Part shown: positions 33,625 to 42,273 of the stretch, in pieces | Layout: each line of letters starts with the position of its first letter | Numbering within the stretch: position 1 is the stretch's first letter | DNA from: Anaerolineae bacterium | Lineage (GTDB): Bacteria; Chloroflexota; Anaerolineae; B4-G1; DUEL01 | Assembly (NCBI GenBank): GCA_025060135.1 | Contig: JANXCY010000001.1 | Coordinates: 77,226-141,225, forward strand | Length of the DNA: 64,000 bases | Direction of reading: 5' to 3' | Notes under the pieces: generated by a model | Told to the model about the DNA's origin: nothing | Database searches by the model: none | Seen by the model: only the letters and a program-made list of their open reading frames with translations | Translations under genes and position numbers: made by a program

Positions 33625-35949
33625 ATGGAAGCCTTTCAAGGGGCCGCCGGCCTGGAAGTACCCGGTGTGGGAATGCGCGGTGGCCTGGGACGGACCATCC
33701 TGACCGCCTTCCTAATCCTGGCCATTGTGCCACTCAGTCTCGTCAGCTGGTATGCCTCTACCCGCCACCGTCAGAACATCCAGGAGGAAGTCAGCGGCAA
33801 ACTGGTAACCATTGCCGCTCTCAAAGAAGCCCAGATCACCCGCTGGCTGGAGGAGCAGGCCACGGCTCTGGCTGACCCTGACCTGCAGGCCGCTATCCGA
33901 CAGGCCGCTGCGACCTCTCCCGGAGAGTTCCGTTCCCACCTGATTGCTCTGGCTTCCCAGAACGGCTTTGTTGACCTGGCCCTGGTGGGGCCTCAGGGGC
34001 GGGTGGAACAGGCTGGCGACCCTTCCTGGGAGGGGGACGTGGTCCCCTTCCCTTCTAACCCCGAAACCTTCGCGGTGCAGACCTCTTTGAACCCGGTGGG
34101 TCGAGGGCAGATTATTCTGACGGGGCCCCTAGGCTTCGCCCGCTGGCCCTATGTGGCGGCCCGGCTCTCTATGGAAGGACTGGACCGGATCCTGGAAGAG
34201 CGCACCGGGCTGGGACATACGGGGGAGGCGTACCTGGTAGACCGTTCCGGGTTCGCGGTTCCTCAGAACCGTCGGCTTTCGGGGCCGGCGATTCAGGCAG
34301 TGCTGGCAGGTCAGAATGGGCAGGGCCTGTACCCGAACTACGCGGGTCGGCCAGTGATCGGTGTCTACCGGTGGCTTCCGGCTCTGGGTGTAGCCCTGAT
34401 CGTAGAACAGACCCAGGAAGAGGCTTTCGCGAGCAACGAGAGCGTCACCGCAGCCGTCATCGCGGCTACCCTGGGAGTGGCTATCGCGACGGCAGCGATT
34501 GCGGCGGTCGTTACCCGCCAAATTACCCGCCCCGTGGTCCGGCTCACCGAATCCGCCCTCCACATCGCCGCCGGTGACCTTTCTCAGCGAGTGGACATCA
34601 CCTCGCGGGATGAAATCGGTATCCTGGCGGATGTCTTTAACCGGATGGCAGCGGAACTGGAGATATTGTATAATGACCTGGAGGCAAAAGTTGCCGAGCG
34701 GACCCGTCTGCTCCAGCAGGCCAACTACCAGATTCAGCGGCGTGCCCTCCAGTTGCAGGCCAGCCTGGAAGTCGGGCAGGCGGTTACTTCAATTTTGGAT
34801 CCTGACACGCTTCTGGACCGGGTGGTGCGGGTGGTGCGGGACTGCTTTTACTACTCATATGTGGCCGTCTACACCACCGACGACTCGGGCAATGGCCTGG
34901 CCCTGCGGGCATCCGTAGGAGAAGCCGACCCGTTCCACGGGGAGCAGGTGCCCAGAGATTCGGCCGGTGCCGTAGGACAGGCGTTTCGAGATGGGCGTGC
35001 GGTGGTGGAAAGCCGCTCCGTTCCTCTCAAGGTCGGCCCCCCCCTTTCCTACGCCCGATCCGAAGTCGCCTTGCCCCTCCGCCTGGGCGATCGGGTGCTG
35101 GGTGTGCTGGACGTCCAGAGCACCCAGCCAGAGGCGTTTGATCAGGACGACGTGTCGGTCCTGCAGAACGTGGCCAACCAGGTGGCTATCGCGCTAGAAA
35201 ACGCCCGGGCCTACGCACTGGAACGGGAAGCCGCCGAGCGGCTGCGGGAACTGGACCGTTCCAAGCGCCGCTTTCTGGCGAACATGTCCCATGAACTGCG
35301 GACACCCTTGACCAACATCATCGGCTTTGCCCGCCTGATGCTGAAAGGCGTGGATGGTCCGCTTACCGACCAGCAACGATATGACCTGGAAATTATCTAT
35401 CATAATGGAGAGCATCTTCTGGGGCTGATTAACGATCTCTTGGATATTTCCCAGATTGAAGCGGGCCTGATGGAACTGGAGTTTCGGGAAGTGGACCTGA
35501 GTGAACTGATTCGCAGCGTTATGGCGACAGCCAGCGCACTGGTGCGGGGGAAGCCGGTGGTGCTGAAAGAAGTGGTATCTCCCGACCTGCCCAGAGTGAA
35601 GGCCGACCCGGCGCGCATTCGTCAGGTGCTATTGCGGCTCCTGACCAATGCTGCCAAATTCACTGACCAGGGCACCATCACGATCCAGGCGTGGCCTGCC
35701 GATGGAGAGGTCCGGATCAGCGTCAGCGATACCGGGATCGGTATCCCCCCGGAGTTCCGCGAGCGTATCTTTGAGCGTTTTGAGCAGGGCTTAATGGAAA
35801 ACGGCCGTCGTCCCGATGGGGCTGGTCTGGGACTGGCGCTGAGCAAAGAATTCGTGGAGATGCACGGCGGACGCATCTGGGTGGAAAGTGAGGTGGGGAA
35901 GGGCTCTACCTTTACCTTCACCCTTCCTCAGGCCCCGCCCTCCGGATAA
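33625..35949 (+). CDS. Membrane histidine kinase with dCache, HAMP and GAF domains
   Basis: The 774-residue protein has one helix at 22-42, an extracellular dCache-like sensor (about 45-268), a second helix (about 273-297), HAMP (298-350), a coiled coil, GAF (about 385-527), HisKA with phospho-acceptor His556 in MSHELRTPL, and HATPase_c with LTNAAKF, DTGIGIPPEF and GLGLALS (about 640-770). It senses an outside ligand and phosphorylates response regulators, most likely the two lone receivers just upstream. The start at 33625 precedes a short cytosolic tail. A GTG or the internal ATG at residue 17 are alternatives. The HisKA-HATPase part closely resembles that of the giant kinase at 56475. Confidence 0.92.
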   Translation: MEAFQGAAGLEVPGVGMRGGLGRTILTAFLILAIVPLSLVSWYASTRHRQNIQEEVSGKLVTIAALKEAQITRWLEEQATALADPDLQAAIRQAAATSPGEFRSHLIALASQNGFVDLALVGPQGRVEQAGDPSWEGDVVPFPSNPETFAVQTSLNPVGRGQIILTGPLGFARWPYVAARLSMEGLDRILEERTGLGHTGEAYLVDRSGFAVPQNRRLSGPAIQAVLAGQNGQGLYPNYAGRPVIGVYRWLPALGVALIVEQTQEEAFASNESVTAAVIAATLGVAIATAAIAAVVTRQITRPVVRLTESALHIAAGDLSQRVDITSRDEIGILADVFNRMAAELEILYNDLEAKVAERTRLLQQANYQIQRRALQLQASLEVGQAVTSILDPDTLLDRVVRVVRDCFYYSYVAVYTTDDSGNGLALRASVGEADPFHGEQVPRDSAGAVGQAFRDGRAVVESRSVPLKVGPPLSYARSEVALPLRLGDRVLGVLDVQSTQPEAFDQDDVSVLQNVANQVAIALENARAYALEREAAERLRELDRSKRRFLANMSHELRTPLTNIIGFARLMLKGVDGPLTDQQRYDLEIIYHNGEHLLGLINDLLDISQIEAGLMELEFREVDLSELIRSVMATASALVRGKPVVLKEVVSPDLPRVKADPARIRQVLLRLLTNAAKFTDQGTITIQAWPADGEVRISVSDTGIGIPPEFRERIFERFEQGLMENGRRPDGAGLGLALSKEFVEMHGGRIWVESEVGKGSTFTFTLPQAPPSG

Positions 35950-35974
35950 CTGCGAACCCGAGGAGGAACAGGGA

Positions 35975-36898
35975 ATGGCTTTGACGTTTACCCGGGCGGA
36001 AATCTCCCAGATCGTGCTGGAAGAGGTCCAGAAGGCCATTACGGAAGACAAAAACTTCCGGTACTGGCTGATTGGTCTCCTGAACGAGGCCTTTCCCTCC
36101 CGGATGGAACTTCAGCAGGTCATCCAGCAAATCCACGAGGAGACCGATCGGAAGATCGCGGCCTATCGGGAAGAGACCCGGCAGGAGATTGCGGCCTATC
36201 GGGAAGAGAGCGAACGGCGGCTGGAAGCATTCCGCCAGGAGATGGCGGCTCATCGGGAAGAGGTCCAGCGGCAACTGGAGGCTTTCCGCCAGGAGATGGC
36301 CGCCCTGCGGAGCGAATTCCAGCAGGAGATGGCCGCCCTGCGGAGCGAATTCCAGCAGGAGATGGCTAACCTACGGAGTGAATTCCAGCAGGAGATGGCC
36401 GCCCTGCGGAGCGAATTCCAGCAGGAGATGGCCGCCCTGCGGGAAGACTTTAACCGGCAGATGGCCACTCAGCGAAGCGAGTTTCAGCAGGCCATTGGTC
36501 GCCTGGAGGCGACCCTGGGTGCGCTGGGCGCCCGCTGGGGGATGATGGCGGAAGAAGCATTCCGGTCCGGCATGGCGGGCATCCTGAAAGACCGCCTCGG
36601 CTGGGAAGTGGAACGGTTCCTGGCCCCGGACCCGGAAGGGTTTGTCTTTGGCCATTCGGATCAGGTGGAAATTGACGTTGTGATCCACAATAGCGTCCAC
36701 TGGCTGGTGGAAATTCGCTCCTCAATGAGCAAACCGGATATGTACACCTTTGTTCGGAAAGTCGCTTTCTATGAGCGGCTGCGGCAGGTCCGGGTGGACC
36801 GTCGCATCGTGATTTCGCCGATGATCCACCCTCAGGCGATGGCGGTGGCGCGGGAGATGGGGATAGAAGTCTACACGTCGGTGTACGACGTCTCGTGA
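35975..36898 (+). CDS. Coiled-coil protein with PD-(D/E)XK nuclease-like C-terminal domain
   Basis: The 307-residue protein has a helical N-terminus (FTRAEISQIVLEEVQKAITE), a long coiled coil (about 45-175) with tandem 11-residue repeats of the form EMAALRSEFQQ, a connector GALGARWGMMAEEAFRSGM, and a C-terminal alpha/beta domain. That domain shows GHSDQVEIDVVIHN, then WLVEIRSSMSKPDM, which fits a restriction-endonuclease-like core (DUF3782-type families). The usual Glu-x-Lys is Glu-x-Arg here. ATG at 35975 follows AGGAGGAAC. It begins 25 bases after the kinase and is 18 bases before the ParA gene. A paralogue lies at 42263. Confidence 0.75.
   Translation: MALTFTRAEISQIVLEEVQKAITEDKNFRYWLIGLLNEAFPSRMELQQVIQQIHEETDRKIAAYREETRQEIAAYREESERRLEAFRQEMAAHREEVQRQLEAFRQEMAALRSEFQQEMAALRSEFQQEMANLRSEFQQEMAALRSEFQQEMAALREDFNRQMATQRSEFQQAIGRLEATLGALGARWGMMAEEAFRSGMAGILKDRLGWEVERFLAPDPEGFVFGHSDQVEIDVVIHNSVHWLVEIRSSMSKPDMYTFVRKVAFYERLRQVRVDRRIVISPMIHPQAMAVAREMGIEVYTSVYDVS
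36290..36451. repeat. 33-bp tandem repeats inside the coiled-coil gene
   Basis: Four to five copies of a 33-bp unit (GAGATGGCCGCCCTGCGGAG then CGAATTCCAGCAG) run head to tail, nearly identical in DNA. Each encodes one 11-residue hendecad. Copy number could change by slippage. Confidence 0.8.
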
Positions 36899-36916
36899 CG
36901 GGTTGGGTGGCCGGTG

Positions 36917-37741
36917 ATGACCGCAGTGATTGCGATTGCCAACCACAAAGGTGGCGTGGCCAAGACGACGACCTGCCTGTCCCTTGGGGGGGCTCTGACT
37001 GAGCAGGGGTTCCAGGTCCTGGTGGTGGACCTGGACCCTCAGGCCCATCTGACCCTCTCCCTGGGTTTTCGCCCCGAGGAAATGCGGCATACGGTGGCTG
37101 AGGTGTTGCTGGAACAGCAATCCATCGTGGCCGTGAGCCGGGAAACCCAGGTGGCCGGGCTGGACCTGGTTCCTGCCAGCGGAGAACTGGTCATCTTGGA
37201 TAAGGCCCTCTATGGACGCCCAGGCTACGAGTTTCGGCTGCGGGAAGCGCTGGCGCGTATGTCTCCGCTTTACGACTTTATCCTGATGGATTGCCCCCCT
37301 TCTTTCGGCACCATCACCCTCAACGCCCTGACCGCGGCCCACCTGCTGGTCATCCCCGTCCAGTGCGAGTATTATGCATGGCATTCCCTGCGCTCCATGC
37401 TGGAATTGGTGACCCTGATCCGGGAGAAAACCAACCCCATACTCCGTTACCGACTTCTGGTAACGATGTTTGATGTGCGGAGCCGGGTCCACCGTTTGGT
37501 CTTGGAGCAGGTCCATCGGGTGTTCTCCAGTGCTGTCTTCCGAACCATCATTCAGGTGGACGCGCGCATCCGGGAAAGCCCTGCGCACGGTCTGCCCGTT
37601 GTCTATTATGCTCCCAAGACCCGTGCCGCGATGCAGTATCGGGCTCTGGCAGAGGAGGTGGTGGCCACCCTGAGTTCTGCCAGGCCCCCGGTTGCTTCCC
37701 CTCCACAGGTGCACCCAGTGGAGCAACCGGTGGAAGCGTGA
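36917..37741 (+). CDS. ParA/Soj-type ATPase without ParB
   Basis: The 274-residue P-loop protein has the deviant Walker A motif KGGVAKTTT (about residues 11-19), Walker A' / B regions VLVVDLDPQAHLTLSLG and FILMDCPPSFGTITLNAL, and VIPVQCEYYAWHSLRSML. It is most like chromosomal Soj and the orphan ParA proteins that place receptor arrays, carboxysomes or other cargo by cycling on the nucleoid. The C-terminus is extended and proline-rich. There is no parB or parS nearby. It lies between a coiled-coil protein and a receptor. An in-frame GTG one codon before the chosen ATG is an alternative start. Confidence 0.9.
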   Translation: MTAVIAIANHKGGVAKTTTCLSLGGALTEQGFQVLVVDLDPQAHLTLSLGFRPEEMRHTVAEVLLEQQSIVAVSRETQVAGLDLVPASGELVILDKALYGRPGYEFRLREALARMSPLYDFILMDCPPSFGTITLNALTAAHLLVIPVQCEYYAWHSLRSMLELVTLIREKTNPILRYRLLVTMFDVRSRVHRLVLEQVHRVFSSAVFRTIIQVDARIRESPAHGLPVVYYAPKTRAAMQYRALAEEVVATLSSARPPVASPPQVHPVEQPVEA

Positions 37742-37786
37742 TAGCACTGCCCGCAGGTGCAGGGAAGGGATGAAGGAGTGAACCGT

Positions 37787-40054
37787 ATGGAACAGATCAG
37801 ACGGTCTCTGGAAGAGTTGTTTTCCGGTTTTGCGCCCCCTCCGCCGGAAGGGGTTGCACCCGCCCCGCCTCCGGAGGAGGCCCCTCCTCCACCGGCCCCT
37901 CCTGTGGCGGCCCCGGTGTCTCCTGTACCTCCGGTTGCCCCTCCGCCTCGTCCGCCGGAGCGACCCATACCGCGGCGGGAGGAGGAGATTGCTTCTATCG
38001 TGGGGGCGCATATTAGTAACATCCGCTCCCAACTTCTGGGCAATGCATTGATTATTCTGATGGTGATTGTCTGGATTGCCTTTCTCCTGGGCGGCGCGAT
38101 TGTCCGTTTGAGTCGAGCGATGGCTGATGCCGAATTGGAGACCCGGCGATGGAGCGTGGCTCTGGAGGCTGGAAGAACCGTTTCCGAACTCTCCACCGTT
38201 GTGGGACAGGGTATTCTGCTTCAGGACGAAAATCTCCTTATCACAGGGGTGGAAGGAGTTCGACATGGGGTCCAGTCCGCCCGAAACCGGCTGCGGGAAA
38301 GCGCAGCCGATCTGCCCATAACGGACCCGCTGTGGGCCGACCTGATGTCGCTGGAGGCCAGTGTCGCTGAGGTAGATGGGTGGATGGATTTTGTCCTTAA
38401 CGAGGCCAGCAAGGGGGATTGGAGAGGGGTGGGTGTCCTCCATGCTCAACTGATCTCCAGTTACTTTCGGGAGATCAGCAACGGAATCAACCGCATCCGG
38501 GAACGGACGTTGGAGCGCCGCGACATCGCTATGGCACGGGTGGCGGAGTCCCAGCGACTGCTGCGGGACATCTCCCTTGCCTGGGGAGCTGTTCTAGTCC
38601 TGGTGATCCTGGGAGTCAATTTGGGACTTCTGCGGAGCATAGCAGCCCCCCTGGAGCAGTTGACCGAAGCTGCTGCCCTGCTGGCCTCTGGTCGTCTGGA
38701 TACCCGGGTGGGTGTAGACCGGGCGGATGAATTCGGTCGCCTGGCTCAGGCCTTCAACGAGATGGCTGACCGCCTGCAGACCCTGTACAATGAACTGGAA
38801 GACCGGGTGCGGGAACGGACCCGGGCGCTCCAGGAGGCCAACTATGCTCTTCAACGGCGGGCCATTCAACTGGAGGCCAGTGCGGAGGTAAGCCGGGCCA
38901 TCACCTCCATTTTCAACGTAGATGAATTGTTGCGCCAGGCGGTTGACCTGATTCGGGACCGCTTCGGTTTCTATCACGCTGGGATTTTCCTGCTGGACGA
39001 GACCGGAGAGTGGGCGGTTCTGCAGGAGGCGACGGGCGAAGCCGGTGCTCTGATGAAAGCGCGGGGCCATCGCCTGCAGGTGGCAGAGACCAGCATGGTC
39101 GGCTGGACCGCGCTCCATCGCAAGCCTCGTATCGCGTTGGATGTGGGAGAGGATGCAGTCCACTTTGCTAACCCTCTCCTCCCGTACACCCGCTCGGAGA
39201 TGACCCTCCCGCTGATGGTCGGTGGACGGCTCCTGGGGGTACTGGACGTTCAGTCCACAGAGGAAGCCGCTTTTGATGAAGACGACGTCCGCACGCTCCA
39301 GAGCATGGCCGACCAGTTGGCGATCGCTATAGAGAATGCCCGACGGCTTTCGGAAACGGCCGCATTTCTGGAAGCGACCAGTCCCATCTATCGCTTCAGC
39401 CGTCGGCTGAGCACGGCGGCCACCGTGGAAGACGTCGCCAATGTGATTATTGCCACCGTTTCCGAGACCGAGGCGGATGGGTGTGTGGTGGTGGAATTTG
39501 AATCTATGAACGGCACCCCGAAGACCCTGATCTACCGGGGGGTCTGGCGGCGAGACCGGGAGCCTACATTCCGACCCGGAATGCGTATCGCGGTGGAAGA
39601 GGCCCCGCTACCGGTTCCGCTGCTGAGCCGCATCTGGGTCAGTGAGGATGTCCAGCAAGATTCCCAGTTGCCCGATCGGGCCCGGGACCTCTTCCAGACC
39701 ACGGGCGTCGGTGCTGTGGTGAACATCCCCCTGCGGGTGGGCAACCAGCCAATGGGGCAGGTCGTGATCCTCCGCTCTACGCCGGGCCCCTTCTCCCTCA
39801 CATCGCTGCGTCTGTATGAGGTCATTGGTGATCAGGCCGCCCTGGCGCTGGAGCGGGCCCGTCTACTGGAAGAGGCTCAGCGGCGGGCTGCCCGGGAGCG
39901 GCTGGTGGCTCAAATCTCCACCCGGCTCCGGGCTTCCCTGGACCCGGATACCATTCTGAAGACAATGGTTCGGGAGTTGGGGCGGGAGTTGGGAGCCCGC
40001 TGGACGGCTGTAGAGATCACTGGACCGGCGAGGTCTCCAGATTCCGGCTTCTGA
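37787..40054 (+). CDS. Membrane receptor with HAMP and two GAF domains, no output domain (receptor 1)
   Basis: The 755-residue protein opens with a short helix (MEQIRRSLEELFSGF), then about 50 Pro/Ala-rich cytosolic residues. Next come a membrane helix (about 84-108), an extracellular helical sensor (about 110-260), a second helix (264-286), HAMP (283-336), a GAF domain of the shared type (368-518, RDRFGFYHAGIFLLDETGEW), a second divergent GAF (528-692) and the shared C-terminal tail (705-755). No kinase, cyclase or methylation region follows. It must pass its signal by contact. It starts 45 bases after the ParA gene. GTG at 37778 is an alternative start. Confidence 0.85.
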   Translation: MEQIRRSLEELFSGFAPPPPEGVAPAPPPEEAPPPPAPPVAAPVSPVPPVAPPPRPPERPIPRREEEIASIVGAHISNIRSQLLGNALIILMVIVWIAFLLGGAIVRLSRAMADAELETRRWSVALEAGRTVSELSTVVGQGILLQDENLLITGVEGVRHGVQSARNRLRESAADLPITDPLWADLMSLEASVAEVDGWMDFVLNEASKGDWRGVGVLHAQLISSYFREISNGINRIRERTLERRDIAMARVAESQRLLRDISLAWGAVLVLVILGVNLGLLRSIAAPLEQLTEAAALLASGRLDTRVGVDRADEFGRLAQAFNEMADRLQTLYNELEDRVRERTRALQEANYALQRRAIQLEASAEVSRAITSIFNVDELLRQAVDLIRDRFGFYHAGIFLLDETGEWAVLQEATGEAGALMKARGHRLQVAETSMVGWTALHRKPRIALDVGEDAVHFANPLLPYTRSEMTLPLMVGGRLLGVLDVQSTEEAAFDEDDVRTLQSMADQLAIAIENARRLSETAAFLEATSPIYRFSRRLSTAATVEDVANVIIATVSETEADGCVVVEFESMNGTPKTLIYRGVWRRDREPTFRPGMRIAVEEAPLPVPLLSRIWVSEDVQQDSQLPDRARDLFQTTGVGAVVNIPLRVGNQPMGQVVILRSTPGPFSLTSLRLYEVIGDQAALALERARLLEEAQRRAARERLVAQISTRLRASLDPDTILKTMVRELGRELGARWTAVEITGPARSPDSGF

Positions 40055-40092
40055 GGCTGAAAGCCAGAATCGGTTCTGAAGAAAGGGTGGGT

Positions 40093-42273
40093 ATGATGTT
40101 CCAGTGGCTGAGACGATGGCTGGCTCCGCCTATCTTTGAGGACGAGGCGAAGACCCGCTCAGCGGGCCTGCTCTATACGATTCTTCTCTTGCTCTTTACT
40201 TTCACTGTACTGACAGTACCGTACATGGCGATGACGGCCTCCAGCCGGGATATCGCCATCGCGGACCTGGTCATCGGTATCCTGGTTGGGTTGATGACAT
40301 GGGGTGGGATCGTCCTCACCCGCCGGGGGTATGTGCAGGCTGCCGGAGTGTTGCTTTCGTTGTTCCTGCTGGCTCTCATTACCGGGATGCTCGTTTATTT
40401 TCGAGGAATCCGGGATCCATCCAGCACTATGTACTTTGTCGTGATTGCTGTAGCGGCGTTACTGCTGGGTGCGCGTACCGCGCTGCTCTTTGGCCTGCTC
40501 AGTATCCTCTGTGCACTGGGAGTATACTACGCTGAGGTGCGCGGATGGGTCGTCTATCCGATGGCGCTCTCGGTGGACTGGTTTGACTGGTTCCTGCTCT
40601 CTATCTCTTTGGCGATGGGGGCTCTGCTCCTGTGGTACGCTGTGCGGAGTATTGAACAGGGGTTTGCCAGCGCGACCCGCCATGCCCGGGAACTGGAAAG
40701 AGTGAACCGCGAATTGATCGCCAGCCAGAACATGCTCCAGGCCCAGGCCCGAGACCTGGCCCGGCGGGCTCGATACCTGGAAGCCACGGCCATTGTCACC
40801 AAAGAAGCTACTTCGGCGTTGAACGTGGAGATGCTGCTTTCGCGAGTGGCGGCGTTGATTTCCGAGTGCTTCGGCTTCTATCACACGGGTATCTTTCTGA
40901 TAGATGAGGCTGGGGAGTACGCCATTCTGCGGGCGGCCTCTTCAGAAGGCGGACAGCGGATGCTGGCCCAGGGCTACCGGCTGGCAGTAGGAAGGGAAGG
41001 GGTCATTCCTGATGTGGTCAGGACGGGACAGCCCCGTATCGCACTGAATGTAGGGGAAAACGCGACCGTTGGGGATAACCCTGATCTGCCACTGACCCGT
41101 TCGGAACTGGCATTGCCGCTGAGGGTGGGTGAGCGAGTGATCGGGGTGCTGGATGTTCATTCCGCGGAGCCAGAGGCATTTTCAAAGGAAGATGTGGCGG
41201 TCTTGCAGACGCTGGCGGACCAGGTTGCGCTGGCCATTCAGAACGCCCGCCTGCTGGAGGAGACCCAGGACCGCCTGCGGGAGGTCGCTGCCCTGACCCG
41301 GGAATACGCCGTCCGAGAATGGGAGCGGTTGGTCTCCACCCGCCCAGGTTGGGGGTATGTGTACGATGGAGTGGAGGCGATGCCCAGCGAAGTGGCACCG
41401 GTGGATCGTTCGGGCGCCGCGCTCACCCTGCCACTCCAGATACCGGGAGGTGAGCCTATCGGACGGTTGCTGGTGGCGCTCCCGGACCGCCCTCCGGATC
41501 CGGAGGAGATCGCGCTGGCCCGGACGGTCGTTGAACAGGCCACGCAGGCGCTGGAGAGCGCCCGTCTTTTCCAGGAGACCCGACGGACCCTCTCAGAGAT
41601 GGAAGTTCTCTATCGGGCTAGTCAGGCGATCAGTACCGCGGGGAATCCCGACGAGGTTTTGCACGCCTTTGTGGACCACATTGTCCCGACGCAGATTGAT
41701 CGCTGTATCCTGGCGCTCCTGGACCCGGCGAGCCCGGAGGAACCGACAATAGAACTGATCGCCGCGTGGGATCGCGGGAAAGAGAAGTCACCCGTCTTGG
41801 GCCGCCGTTGGAGTGTGGCTCAGATCCCGTTCCTCGGTCGCCTGACGACCGAACCCGTGGTGGTGTCCGATGTGGCTAATGCCGTCGATGTAGATGAGAC
41901 ATCCCGGCATATCGCGCTGAACGTGTTGGGTATTCGGGCGTTCCTGGCGATTCCTCTGGTGACGAGACAGCGGCTGCTGGGCTGGCTGCTGGTGGAATCC
42001 CTCACCGGGCCTTACGAATTCACTGAACGGGAAATCCGCCTCTACCGGACACTGGCCGACCAGGCGGCAGTGGCGCTGGAGCGGATGCGTCTCTTTGAGG
42101 AGACCCGGCGCCGGGCTGAATGGGAACGTATCCGCGCTGAGGTCTCTGCCCGGGTGCGCGCGTCCACTGATATGGAAACCATTCTACGCACCGCTGTCCG
42201 GGAACTGGGGCGGGCCTTCCGGGCCGCCGAGGGCGTTATCCAACTGCATAGAGGCGATGGCTATGGCAGTTGA
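40093..42273 (+). CDS. Six-helix membrane receptor with GAF domains, no output domain (receptor 2)
   Basis: The 726-residue protein has about six membrane helices in residues 23-190 with short loops, so the sensor is inside the membrane instead of outside (MASE/7TM-like). A coiled coil (190-235) joins to the shared GAF block (236-386, FGFYHTGIFLIDEAGEYAIL and RAASSEGGQRMLAQGYRLAV), a shortened GAF (396-490), a third GAF (500-670) and the shared tail (673-726). There is no catalytic domain. The end overlaps the next gene by 11 bases. The ATG at 40093 follows AAAGGGTGGG. Confidence 0.85.
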   Translation: MMFQWLRRWLAPPIFEDEAKTRSAGLLYTILLLLFTFTVLTVPYMAMTASSRDIAIADLVIGILVGLMTWGGIVLTRRGYVQAAGVLLSLFLLALITGMLVYFRGIRDPSSTMYFVVIAVAALLLGARTALLFGLLSILCALGVYYAEVRGWVVYPMALSVDWFDWFLLSISLAMGALLLWYAVRSIEQGFASATRHARELERVNRELIASQNMLQAQARDLARRARYLEATAIVTKEATSALNVEMLLSRVAALISECFGFYHTGIFLIDEAGEYAILRAASSEGGQRMLAQGYRLAVGREGVIPDVVRTGQPRIALNVGENATVGDNPDLPLTRSELALPLRVGERVIGVLDVHSAEPEAFSKEDVAVLQTLADQVALAIQNARLLEETQDRLREVAALTREYAVREWERLVSTRPGWGYVYDGVEAMPSEVAPVDRSGAALTLPLQIPGGEPIGRLLVALPDRPPDPEEIALARTVVEQATQALESARLFQETRRTLSEMEVLYRASQAISTAGNPDEVLHAFVDHIVPTQIDRCILALLDPASPEEPTIELIAAWDRGKEKSPVLGRRWSVAQIPFLGRLTTEPVVVSDVANAVDVDETSRHIALNVLGIRAFLAIPLVTRQRLLGWLLVESLTGPYEFTEREIRLYRTLADQAAVALERMRLFEETRRRAEWERIRAEVSARVRASTDMETILRTAVRELGRAFRAAEGVIQLHRGDGYGS

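Noticed and set aside
36290-36451. CRISPR-like array
   Set aside because: The repeats have no spacers, keep a reading frame and encode a coiled coil.
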